From positions 1 through 47,614 of the forward strand of contig CAZBWH010000018.1 of NCBI GenBank assembly GCA_964495595.1: 47,614 nucleotides of DNA, given 5' to 3'. Positions 18,260 through 26,509 of this stretch are shown here, piece by piece (the first letter of the stretch is position 1; each line of letters begins with the position of its first letter). The notes under the pieces were generated by a model. It worked only from the letters and a program-made list of their open reading frames with translations, was not told where the DNA came from and made no database searches. This stretch comes from CALMFQ01 sp964495595 (GTDB lineage Bacteria; Pseudomonadota; Gammaproteobacteria; Burkholderiales; SCOH01). The position numbers were made by a program, and so were the translations under genes.

Positions 18260-20887
18260 TCAAACTCGCCCGGCCACCCACTCCACAACGCCCTGCAAAG
18301 CCTTGGCGAGGTTTTCAGGCTGTGTGCCACCAGCCTGCGCCATGTCCGGGCGACCTCCGCCCTTGCCGCCGACCTGCTGCGCAACAAAGTTGACCAATTC
18401 GCCGGCTTTGACCCTACCCGTGGCATCGGCGGTCACACCTGCGACCAGACTGACCTTACCGTCCGCAACGGCTGCCAGCACAATGGCAGCCGTGCCAAGT
18501 TTGTCTTTCAGCTTGTCCAGCGTCTCGCGCAAGGTCGCCACGTCAGCCCCCTCCAGCCCGGCCGCCAGCACCTTGATGCCGTTGACGTCTTTCGCCTGGT
18601 TCACCAGCTCGTCACCCTGGCTGGATACCAGCTTGCCTTTCAGCTTGGCCAGCTCTTTTTCCAGTGCCTTGACGTTATCCTGCATCTGCGCGATACGGCT
18701 GACCAGTTCGCCAGGCTGGGCCTTGAGCACACCGGCAACTTCTTTCAGCTCACGCTCCTGTTGCCGCACCACGGCCAGCGCACCTTCACCGGTAACGGCC
18801 TCGATACGGCGCACACCTGCAGCCACGCCACCTTCGGCAACAATCTTGAAGAAGCCGATGTCGCCGGTGCGATGCACGTGGGTGCCGCCACACAATTCGG
18901 TCGAAAAATCGCCCATCTTCAGCACACGTACTTCGTCGCCGTACTTCTCGCCGAACAGCGCCATGGCGCCAGTCTTGATCGCATCGTCGTAGCTCATCAG
19001 CGTTGCCGACACTTCGTAGTTGGCGGCAGCAACGTGATTCACGATTGCTTCGATACGGGCGATTTCTTCGGCAGTGACGGCTTGCGGATGAGCAAAGTCG
19101 AAACGGGTGCGTTCATGGTTGACCAGCGAACCCTTCTGGCTCACGTGTTTACCCAGCACTTCGCGCAGTGCCGCGTGCAGCAAGTGCGTTGCCGAGTGAT
19201 TGCGAGCGGTTGCCAAACGTTTGTGCAGATCAATGGTGGCCTGCACGTCGTCGCCAACCTTGATTTCGCCGCGCGACAAGGTGCCTTTATGGCCAAATAC
19301 GCTGGCCTGGATTTTTTGCGTATCGACTACGTCGAACAGCGCATCCAGTCCGCCGGTGGCAGAAATTTCGCCCAGATCGCCAACCTGGCCGCCTCCTTCG
19401 GCGTAGAACGGCGTGTTATCCAGCACCACCACGCCTTCTTCACCAGCCACCAGCTTGTCCACCGGCTGATTGCCGCGATACAGCGCCAGCACTTTGGCAT
19501 CGACGCTGGTACGCACGTAGCCCTCGAAGCAAGTCTCGGCACCGCTGTATTCCAGCTGTCCGGCCATCTTGAAGGTCGAATGCGCACGTGCACGTTCACG
19601 CTGCGCTTCCATTGCGGCTTCAAAGCCCGCCAGATCCGGCGTAATTTCGCGTTCGCGGCAGATGTCGGCAGTCATATCGACCGGGAAACCAAAGGTGTCA
19701 TACAGCTTGAATACCACTTCGCCGGCCAGCTCTTTGGCGCCACCTGCAAGCGCCTCTTCGAGCACTTGCATGCCGTGTTCCAGCGTTTTGGCGAATTGTT
19801 CTTCTTCCTGCTTCAATGCTGCGGTAACTCGTGCTTCTTCAGCTTTCAGCTCCGGGTACGCCCCGCCCATCGCCAGCACCAGATCGTGCACCAGTTTGTG
19901 GAAGAACAACCCCTTCTGGCCCAGCTTGTAGCCGTGGCGAATGGCGCGACGGATAATGCGGCGCAGCACGTAGCCGCGACCATCGTTGGACGACATCACG
20001 CCATCGGCAATCAGGAACGAGCAGGCGCGGATGTGGTCGGCAATGACCTTCAGCGACGGGCTGTTGACATCGGCAGCACCGGTTACTTTTTGCGCAGCGT
20101 GGATCAAGGTCTGGAACAGGTCGATTTCGTAGTTGGAATGCACGTGCTGCATCACTGCAGAAATCCGCTCCAAGCCCATCCCCGTGTCCACTGAGGGCTT
20201 CGGCAACGGATGCAGCGTGCCGCTTTCATCACGGTTGAACTGCATGAACACGTTATTCCAGATCTCGATATAACGGTCGCCATCTTCTTCCGGCGATCCC
20301 GGCGGCCCCCCCCAGATGTCAGCGCCGTGATCGTAGAAAATCTCGGTACACGGACCACACGGGCCGGTATCACCCATCTGCCAGAAGTTGTCGGATGCGT
20401 AGGGCGCACCTTTGTTGTCGCCGATGCGGATCAGGCGCTCGGCGGGAATGCCCACCTGCTTGTGCCAGATATCGTAGGCTTCGTTGTCCGAGGCATAAAC
20501 GGTGACCCACAATTTTTCTTTGGGCAGATTCAGCCATTGCGGGCTGGTGAGGAATTCCCAAGCGTACTGGATCGCATCCTGCTTGAAATAGTCGCCAAAG
20601 CTGAAGTTACCGAGCATTTCGAAGAAGGTATGATGGCGCGCGGTGTAGCCAACGTTTTCCAGATCGTTATGTTTGCCGCCGGCACGGACACATTTCTGCG
20701 AAGTCGTCGCACGGGTGTAGGGGCGCTTGTCAAAGCCGAGAAACACGTCCTTGAACTGGTTCATGCCGGCATTGGTAAACAGCAGTGTCGGGTCTTCCCA
20801 CGGCACCAGACTGCTGGACGCGACCACCTGATGGCCCTTGGAGGCGAAGAACTCGAGAAACTTCTGGCGAATATCTGCGGATTTCAT
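18260..20887 (-). CDS. alaS: Alanyl-tRNA synthetase
   Basis: Charges tRNA-Ala and edits mischarged Ser and Gly. The 875-aa protein has the class II catalytic core (SADIRQKFLEFF, FTNAGMNQFKDVFLG, TGPCGPCTEIFYDHG), the tRNA recognition region, and the editing domain with HSATHLLHAAL and CGGTHVHRTGDIG, which supply the zinc/editing His and Cys residues. The C-terminal DHHA1 domain ends GGGRPDMAQAGG. The ATG at 20887 has AGGA 5 bp upstream. The promoter probably lies in the AT-rich stretch at 20900-20950. Confidence 0.98.
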   Translation of the reverse strand: MKSADIRQKFLEFFASKGHQVVASSSLVPWEDPTLLFTNAGMNQFKDVFLGFDKRPYTRATTSQKCVRAGGKHNDLENVGYTARHHTFFEMLGNFSFGDYFKQDAIQYAWEFLTSPQWLNLPKEKLWVTVYASDNEAYDIWHKQVGIPAERLIRIGDNKGAPYASDNFWQMGDTGPCGPCTEIFYDHGADIWGGPPGSPEEDGDRYIEIWNNVFMQFNRDESGTLHPLPKPSVDTGMGLERISAVMQHVHSNYEIDLFQTLIHAAQKVTGAADVNSPSLKVIADHIRACSFLIADGVMSSNDGRGYVLRRIIRRAIRHGYKLGQKGLFFHKLVHDLVLAMGGAYPELKAEEARVTAALKQEEEQFAKTLEHGMQVLEEALAGGAKELAGEVVFKLYDTFGFPVDMTADICREREITPDLAGFEAAMEAQRERARAHSTFKMAGQLEYSGAETCFEGYVRTSVDAKVLALYRGNQPVDKLVAGEEGVVVLDNTPFYAEGGGQVGDLGEISATGGLDALFDVVDTQKIQASVFGHKGTLSRGEIKVGDDVQATIDLHKRLATARNHSATHLLHAALREVLGKHVSQKGSLVNHERTRFDFAHPQAVTAEEIARIEAIVNHVAAANYEVSATLMSYDDAIKTGAMALFGEKYGDEVRVLKMGDFSTELCGGTHVHRTGDIGFFKIVAEGGVAAGVRRIEAVTGEGALAVVRQQERELKEVAGVLKAQPGELVSRIAQMQDNVKALEKELAKLKGKLVSSQGDELVNQAKDVNGIKVLAAGLEGADVATLRETLDKLKDKLGTAAIVLAAVADGKVSLVAGVTADATGRVKAGELVNFVAQQVGGKGGGRPDMAQAGGTQPENLAKALQGVVEWVAGRV

Positions 20888-21100
20888 GGTTGTCCTGAAA
20901 GCGTTTGCGATTGTTTATTGATTGATTTGTTTTATTTTATATTTTCCAGACCAACCTCTTGTGGCGCAAACCGTTTTGGCGGGCGCACAGGGTTGTCATT
21001 AGCCGATAATTCTAACCTGTCGCGGCCAGAATCGACAGTTTTGTGTCATATACAGGCGTCTGAATGGGCACCAAGCCAGACGGGGCGTCGCTCCTTGTCT

Positions 21101-21276
21101 CTAGGCTCCGTTGACATAGATTTCCCAGATCGCGTTTCCCGTAGGGTCAGCCGATTTTTGCGGCCATCCGGCGTTGCGGCTCGCTGAAATAGCCCGCTAT
21201 TCGGCGCTCACCGCGCCTTGGCTGGCCGCAAAGCTTGGTCCGACGCGACTGGGAAATCTATGTCAACGGAGCCTAG
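21101..21276. mobile_element. MITE-like palindromic element with CTAG flanks
   Basis: Two perfect 28-bp inverted arms, 21101-21128 and 21249-21276, begin and end with CTAG, a typical 4-bp target duplication of IS5-type elements. Excluding CTAG, the terminal repeats are 24 bp (beginning GCTCCGTTGACATAGATTTC). The arms continue as imperfect repeats (cgcga tract, then TTTGCGGCCA at 21158-21167 against its complement near 21222-21231) down to a central hairpin around GAAATAGCCCGCTATTC (21186-21202). There is no coding capacity. The 476-bp gap between alaS and recX otherwise holds only the AT-rich alaS promoter region and no gene. Confidence 0.75.
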
Positions 21277-21363
21277 GCAAGACTACAAGGCGCATGGGTA
21301 TTGGTTTGCAGCGAACGGAGGATCAAAAAATACTGCGGAGCAGATCCCGGCCAGACAAATCAA

Positions 21364-21828
21364 CTATTCATCCAGACCACGGATAATCTTGCGAATAATC
21401 TCGAAACCGAAACCGCGCGACTGCAGAAAACGGACTTGTTTGGCTTTTTCTTTTTCGTCTTGCGCCGGCTGACCAAATTTTCTCAGCCACAGCGCCTTGG
21501 CTACGCTGTAATCATCCTGTGGCGCCTCGGCCATCGTGGCCTGGATGGTGGATTCATCCACACCTTTTTCGCGTAATTCGTAGCGGATACGCCGGGAGCC
21601 AAACTGACCGCTGTGGGCGCGCAACAACTGTTCGGAAAAACGTTGATCAGACAGCCAGCCGCGCTGGGCTAGATGATCCAGAAGCGCAATCACCAGCGCC
21701 TCGTCGGCGCCGGTCTGCATCAGACGGGAATGTAATTCATGACGCGAATACTCGCGCCGAGCCAGCAGCCGCATTGCCTTGTTGCGCAATGCAGCAACTG
21801 GGTCAGCCGGCTCAGAAGCCCGGCTCAT
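21364..21828 (-). CDS. recX: Regulatory protein RecX
   Basis: RecX binds and inhibits RecA filaments. The 154-aa product shows the three-helix repeats of the family: RNKAMRLLARREYSRHELHSRL, LAQRGWLSDQRFSEQLLRAH and GSRRIRYELREKGVDES. The ATG at 21828 gives the typical N-terminus and overlaps the recA 3' end by 17 bp, so recX is translationally coupled to recA and shares its SOS promoter. Confidence 0.93.
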   Translation of the reverse strand: MSRASEPADPVAALRNKAMRLLARREYSRHELHSRLMQTGADEALVIALLDHLAQRGWLSDQRFSEQLLRAHSGQFGSRRIRYELREKGVDESTIQATMAEAPQDDYSVAKALWLRKFGQPAQDEKEKAKQVRFLQSRGFGFEIIRKIIRGLDE

Positions 21829-22870
21829 CGCCAGCGTCGTCGCTTTCGTTGAAATGGGCGACAGGGTTATTGACGCCAGCGGCATCACGTACTTTGGCTT
21901 CTATTTCCTGGGCAATATGCGGATTTTCACGCAGGTATTCGCGCGAGTTATCCTTGCCCTGACCAATTTTCTGGCCGTTATAGCTATACCATGCGCCTGA
22001 TTTCTCGATAATTTTATGCGTCACCCCCAGCTCAATGATCTCCCCTTCACGCGAAATGCCTTCGCCGTAGAGAATATCGAACTGCGCCTCGCGGAACGGA
22101 GGCGATACCTTGTTTTTTACCACCTTGACCCGGGTTTCGTTGCCGATGACCTCTTCTGCCTTCTTGATCGAGCCGATACGCCGAATATCCAGTCGCACCG
22201 AGGCATAGAACTTGAGAGCATTACCACCCGTGGTGGTTTCCGGGCTGCCGAACATCACGCCGATTTTCATGCGGATCTGGTTGATGAAAATCACCAGCGT
22301 GTTGGTACGTTTGATATTGGCCGTCAGCTTGCGCAACGCCTGGCTCATCAATCTGGCCTGCAACCCCACGTGACTATCACCCATTTCGCCTTCGATTTCG
22401 GCTTTGGGGGTCAAGGCGGCCACCGAGTCGACCACGATAATATCAACGCCTCCGGAGCGAACCAGCATATCGGCAATTTCCAGTGCCTGCTCACCAGTGT
22501 CTGGCTGTGAAATGAGCATATCAGGGACTTTGACGCCGAGCTTTTCGGCGTAGGCTGGGTCAAGGGCATTTTCCGCATCGATGTAAGCGGCCACACCTCC
22601 CTGCTTCTGAACCTCTGCCACAACTTGCAGGCAAAGCGTTGTTTTTCCTGACGACTCTGGCCCGTAGATCTCGACGACTCGGCCCCGCGGCAGGCCGCCG
22701 ACGCCCAAAGCAATGTCCAGCCCCAGCGAGCCGGTTGATACTGTCTGCAGATTGTTTTCAATCTGCTGCTCGCCCATTTTCATGATCGAGCCTTTGCCGA
22801 ACTGCTTTTCGATTTGCGCCAGAGCGGCTGCGAGTGCCTTGCTTTTGTTTTCATCCATAAGGGCATTCAT
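21812..22870 (-). CDS. recA: Recombinase A
   Basis: RecA is the ATP-dependent strand-exchange protein and SOS co-protease. The protein has the N-terminal helix with LAAALAQIEKQFGKGSIM, Walker A GPESSGKTT, Walker B IIVVDSVAALTPKAEIEGEMGD, and the FINQIRMKIGVMFGSPETTTGGNALKFYASVR region. It has an acidic C-terminal tail. Two in-frame ATGs lie close together, at 22870 (352 aa) and 22858 (348 aa). The second matches the conserved start more closely, but neither has a strong ribosome-binding site. A LexA-controlled promoter lies at 22999-23036. Confidence 0.99.
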   Translation of the reverse strand: MNALMDENKSKALAAALAQIEKQFGKGSIMKMGEQQIENNLQTVSTGSLGLDIALGVGGLPRGRVVEIYGPESSGKTTLCLQVVAEVQKQGGVAAYIDAENALDPAYAEKLGVKVPDMLISQPDTGEQALEIADMLVRSGGVDIIVVDSVAALTPKAEIEGEMGDSHVGLQARLMSQALRKLTANIKRTNTLVIFINQIRMKIGVMFGSPETTTGGNALKFYASVRLDIRRIGSIKKAEEVIGNETRVKVVKNKVSPPFREAQFDILYGEGISREGEIIELGVTHKIIEKSGAWYSYNGQKIGQGKDNSREYLRENPHIAQEIEAKVRDAAGVNNPVAHFNESDDAGDEPGF

Positions 22871-22998
22871 CCTGTAGTGTCGTCTTGATCATCAGGCGCC
22901 ACAAAGCGGCCTGTGTCGTGCAGCCAAAACCTGCCTCGATTTCGCCCGGCCTCCAGGTTGCATAAGCAGGGCGATTGCGTTTGGCGACCGTCGTCACA

Positions 22999-23036
22999 GC
23001 ATAGCAAGCGACGCAACAACTGTAAATATAAACACC
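22999..23036 (-). promoter_or_regulatory. recA promoter overlapped by a LexA (SOS) box
   Basis: On the minus strand TTTACA (23027-23022) and TATGCT (23004-22999) are separated by exactly 17 bp. The -35 is covered by CTGTAAATATAAACAC (plus strand, 23021-23036), which fits the LexA pattern CTGT-N8-ACAG with one mismatch in the last base. Position and spacing fit an SOS-regulated recA promoter with a leader of about 120 nt. Confidence 0.75.
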
Positions 23037-23074
23037 ACCCAGACCACGGTAGCGCCATTGGCATTCCGGCTGAT

Positions 23075-23102
23075 TTGGCGGATAATGCCATTTACATATT
23101 AA
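23075..23102 (+). promoter_or_regulatory. Candidate promoter for the 156-aa gene
   Basis: TTGGCG (23075-23080) and TATTAA (23097-23102) are 16 bp apart, just upstream of the ATG at 23137 and divergent from the recA promoter. An alternative -10, TATAAA, lies at about 23111. The evidence is moderate only. Confidence 0.35.
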
Positions 23103-23136
23103 ATGCACTTATAAATATATTCAGGAGACATAGACA

Positions 23137-23607
23137 ATGACCATCCAGATTACCCTGGCACCCGACAAAGACGGCCTGATCCGCAAAGTGGTCTTCACCC
23201 TTCCCGAACTGAACGCCTGTTTCAATGGTGAAGATGGCGCGGTAGTCATGGTCAGCATGGACAAGCTGAGCCGGCGCATCACTCGTGACCGGGGCGGCAT
23301 GAGCAGCCTGATTGATACTCTGGATACGCTGAACGAGGCGTATCGGCAAATCGACCAGGGCTTACCGTTGGCACTGCCGATTCTCAATTCGCGCAAGCGC
23401 TGCATTGCCACGCAGTTGCTGGTAGAGGCCGGCCGACACCCGTTGTATGCATTGCGCAACCGGGGAGCAGACCGGGTTCCGGTATTGGTGCCCTGCGGCC
23501 TGGCGCAACAAGTGGAGACAGAACTGGGGTTTGTCGATGCCTACATCGACGCCGGTATCGCCACCCACGCCACCGCTCGCGAGCGACAACAACCCAACGT
23601 GGCCTGA
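23137..23607 (+). CDS. Hypothetical protein (156 aa)
   Basis: I do not recognise the family. The protein is soluble, without signal or membrane segments. It mixes probable beta strands at the N-terminus (TIQITLAPDKDGLIRKVVFTL, GAVVMVSM) with helices further on. The ATG is preceded by AGGAG at about 9 bp spacing, so translation is likely. It is divergent from recA and lies 61 bp upstream of the moeB-type gene; there is no clue to function in the sequence. Confidence 0.65.
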   Translation: MTIQITLAPDKDGLIRKVVFTLPELNACFNGEDGAVVMVSMDKLSRRITRDRGGMSSLIDTLDTLNEAYRQIDQGLPLALPILNSRKRCIATQLLVEAGRHPLYALRNRGADRVPVLVPCGLAQQVETELGFVDAYIDAGIATHATARERQQPNVA

Positions 23608-23668
23608 GCAAGTTCATGCCTGCCGCAGATCGTAGTCAGCGCCGGTGCTCGCTGCTACACTCGGCGCC

Positions 23669-24418
23669 ATGAATGACCAACAACTTCTCCGCTTCAGCCG
23701 CCACATCCTGCTCGACGAAATTGGCATCGGCGGCCAGCAACGCCTGCAGGACAGTCACGCGCTGATTATCGGCGCAGGTGGCCTTGGCTCACCTGCCGGC
23801 CTGTATCTGGGCTCTGCCGGCGTAGGCCGGATTACGATCTGTGACCATGACCAGGTCGATGATACCAATCTGCAACGGCAGATCGCCCACGGCACCCGCA
23901 GCATCGGCCACAACAAGGCAGAATCGATTCGTGAGCGGCTGCAGGAAATTACGCCATTCAGCAATGTTACGGCCATTGCCGAACGGGTAGAAGGAGAGCG
24001 CTTGCGCGCATTGGTGGCTACCGCCGATGTGGTACTTGATTGCAGCGACAATTTCACCACCCGTCACGCAATCAACCGTGCTTGCGTCGAATGGCGCAAG
24101 CCATTGGTATCTGGAGCCGGCGTACGTTTTGATGGCCAGATCAGTGTGTTCGACCTGCGCCGTGCCGATGCGCCGTGTTATCACTGCCTGTTTCCCGATC
24201 AGGGCGAAGCCAACGATGGCCCCTGTGCGCTATTTGGCGTATTCGCGCCCCTGGTTGGCATCATCGGCAGCATGCAGGCGGCCGAAGCCCTGAAGCTGTT
24301 GATCCCGGCCGGCAACAGCCTGAACGGCCGGCTACTGCTGCTGAACGCGCTGACAATGGAGTGGCGCACCCTGAAACTGAAGCGGGACCCGGGTTGCGCC
24401 GTCTGTGCTCAGGGCTGA
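23669..24418 (+). CDS. moeB: HesA/MoeB/ThiF family adenylyltransferase
   Basis: An E1-like enzyme that adenylates the C-terminal glycine of a ubiquitin-like sulfur carrier (MoaD or ThiS). The Rossmann nucleotide-binding motif is IIGAGGLGSPAGLYL (about residues 34-48). Further hallmarks are DDTNLQRQ, DVVLDCSDNF and a zinc site formed by CYHC (about 173) and CAVC (about 245). The length is 249 aa. The convergent neighbour moaC, with a 10-bp overlap, favours a molybdopterin role (MoeB), but ThiF cannot be excluded from sequence alone. The upstream frame to 23645 has no support. Confidence 0.85.
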   Translation: MNDQQLLRFSRHILLDEIGIGGQQRLQDSHALIIGAGGLGSPAGLYLGSAGVGRITICDHDQVDDTNLQRQIAHGTRSIGHNKAESIRERLQEITPFSNVTAIAERVEGERLRALVATADVVLDCSDNFTTRHAINRACVEWRKPLVSGAGVRFDGQISVFDLRRADAPCYHCLFPDQGEANDGPCALFGVFAPLVGIIGSMQAAEALKLLIPAGNSLNGRLLLLNALTMEWRTLKLKRDPGCAVCAQG

Positions 24419-24897
24419 TCTGATGCCGCCCAGTGACCTGACTTGCCGCCCTGCTTTTCCAGCAAACGGATATCGCTGATGACCATGCCGCGATCGACCG
24501 CCTTGCACATGTCGTAAATGGTCAGCAAGGCGGTAGACACAGCTGTCAGCGCCTCCATTTCCACTCCGGTGCGGCCGACGGTTTCGGCGGTGACGCGACA
24601 ATCGATGGTGCTGGTGGACGGGTCGATGGCAAACTCAACTGCAACGCGGGTCAGCGGAATCGGGTGGCAGAGCGGAATCAGCTCGCCGGTACGCTTGGAC
24701 GCCTGAATGGCTGCAATCCGGGCGATGCCCAGGACATCCCCTTTTTTACTGCTGCCTTCCAGGATTTTTGACAGCGTCGCAGGCAGCATGCGGATGCACC
24801 CGGCGGCAATGGCGACACGATGCGTTTCCGGTTTGGCGGCAACATCGACCATATGCGCCTGGCCGCTTGGGTCGAAATGTGTAAAATTCTGTGACAT
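24409..24897 (-). CDS. moaC: Cyclic pyranopterin monophosphate synthase MoaC
   Basis: MoaC forms cyclic pyranopterin monophosphate in molybdenum-cofactor synthesis. The 162-aa protein carries the full signature: MVDVAAKPET, AAIQASKRTGELIPLCHPIPL, VGRTGVEMEALTAVS and the catalytic Lys-Asp in MCKAVDRGM. Its 3' end overlaps the convergent moeB-type gene by 10 bp; it is divergent from bepA. The Mo cofactor would serve a nitrate reductase, but none is in the window. Confidence 0.97.
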   Translation of the reverse strand: MSQNFTHFDPSGQAHMVDVAAKPETHRVAIAAGCIRMLPATLSKILEGSSKKGDVLGIARIAAIQASKRTGELIPLCHPIPLTRVAVEFAIDPSTSTIDCRVTAETVGRTGVEMEALTAVSTALLTIYDMCKAVDRGMVISDIRLLEKQGGKSGHWAASDQP

Positions 24898-24956
24898 ATC
24901 ATGGATTCCCGTTGCGTCTGCGGAACCGGCTCCGCAAAAACGCTATCATACCACCC

Positions 24957-26387
24957 ATGCGACGAATCACTCTCTGCGCCCTCTTGGCTTGCCTGCTGCC
25001 GTTTGCTGCAGCCGATGCCCTGCCGGAGCTGGGCGATCCATCGGCGACCACGCTCAACGCCCAGCAGGAACACGAACTGGGTGAGTCGGTGGTTCGTGAA
25101 TTGCGAGCCAGCGGCGACATGCTGGACGACCCGGATGTCAGTGACTATCTGCATCACCTGGGCTACCGGCTGGCATCTAGCGGGCCGGAGCCGGGGCGTT
25201 ACTACGAGTTTTTTGCGCTCAAGGATCGCTCAATCAATGCCTTTGCCTTGCCCGGCGGTTTCATTGGCATGCATACCGGCTTGATCCTGGCTGCTCAATC
25301 GGAATCGGAACTGGCCTCGGTCATTGGCCATGAGATTTCACACGTCACCCAGAAACACGTTGCGCGGCGATTCGAAACAGCCGACCGAATGAATCTGCCG
25401 ATGCTGGCAGCGACGATTCTGGCGATCCTGGCGGCCCGTTCCGGCTCGCAAGCGGGCATGGCTGCGGCAATGGGCACCCAGGCTGCCGGGTCACAACTGG
25501 CGCTGAATTACTCGCGCGAGCATGAACGCGAGGCAGACCGGATCGGCATTCAGACCTTGTATCAGGCAGGATTCGACCCTCGGGCCATGCCGTCTTTTTT
25601 CGAAAAGCTGCAGAAATCGACCCAATTGGTCGACAACGGTGCCTTTGCCTACCTGCGAACCCATCCGCTTAATCAGGAACGCATCGCCGACACCCAGGGG
25701 CGAGCCGAGGCACTGCCCTACCGGCAGGTGCCCGACAGCCGCGAATTCCAGCTGCTACGTGAGCGCTTGCGCACCTTGCACGAAGGCCCGACCAAGGCGA
25801 TCGACTACTATTCAGGCATGCTGCGGCAAGGCAAATTCAGCAGTGAGCCGGCCTATCGTTATGGATACACACTGGCCTTGCTGCAAGCTCGCCAGCTTGA
25901 ACGTGCAGGCAGCGAGCTGGCGAGCCTGCGTACCCAACTAAAGCATCCTTATGTCGAAGCTCTGGCGGCGCAGCTACATCTGGCGCACAACCAACCTGAA
26001 CAGGCCGTTGCGGTCTACACGGCCGCCCTGAGCCAATACCCTGCCGCACCAGGCTTGGTGTTCGGGCAGATCGATGCCCTGCTGCAGGCCAGCCAGCCCA
26101 GACGGGCGCTGTCAGCCATTGCCGAACACAAAAGCTATTTCGGCCCCAGCCTGCGCATGTACCGACTCGAAGCACAGGCCCATTCGGCACTGAACAACCC
26201 GGCCAGAGAGCACCAGGCGCTGGCCGAATACTACATGCTGAGTGGCAACCCACGCGAAGCACTTGCCCAGATCCAGATTGCCCAGAAATCTGCCGGCAGT
26301 GATTTTTATCTGCAGGCCGCACTGGAAGCCCGGCAGCGGGAGCTGCGTGCCATCCTGGCCAGCAGCCGCAAACCTGTATTGCCCTGA
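24957..26387 (+). CDS. bepA: M48 family periplasmic metalloprotease/chaperone with TPR repeats (BepA/YfgC-like)
   Basis: A periplasmic zinc protease involved in outer-membrane protein and LptD quality control. A signal peptide is present (MRRITLCALLACLLPFAAADA). The protease domain has HEISH (about residues 125-129) in VIGHEISHVTQKH and the third ligand in EHEREADRIG. The C-terminal half (about residues 290-470) contains TPR-like repeats. The ATG at 24957 gives 476 aa and the proper signal sequence; upstream in-frame starts are rejected. It is divergent from moaC. Confidence 0.92.
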   Translation: MRRITLCALLACLLPFAAADALPELGDPSATTLNAQQEHELGESVVRELRASGDMLDDPDVSDYLHHLGYRLASSGPEPGRYYEFFALKDRSINAFALPGGFIGMHTGLILAAQSESELASVIGHEISHVTQKHVARRFETADRMNLPMLAATILAILAARSGSQAGMAAAMGTQAAGSQLALNYSREHEREADRIGIQTLYQAGFDPRAMPSFFEKLQKSTQLVDNGAFAYLRTHPLNQERIADTQGRAEALPYRQVPDSREFQLLRERLRTLHEGPTKAIDYYSGMLRQGKFSSEPAYRYGYTLALLQARQLERAGSELASLRTQLKHPYVEALAAQLHLAHNQPEQAVAVYTAALSQYPAAPGLVFGQIDALLQASQPRRALSAIAEHKSYFGPSLRMYRLEAQAHSALNNPAREHQALAEYYMLSGNPREALAQIQIAQKSAGSDFYLQAALEARQRELRAILASSRKPVLP

Positions 26388-26509
26388 GGAAGCGCTGATT
26401 TATCCGGCGAACGGGATAAAGAGCAAGGAACCCGGCAAGCGAGATGCCAGCAGCCAATGAATCAGCCCCCCCAACCTCTCCGAACGGATATCCGCAAAGG
26501 CACAAAACC

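Noticed and set aside
18227..20194. 655-codon open frame on the plus strand
   Set aside because: It lies entirely antisense to alaS, whose domains are unmistakable. Long antisense frames are common opposite high-GC genes, and its product is rich in His, Gln and Phe with no domain.
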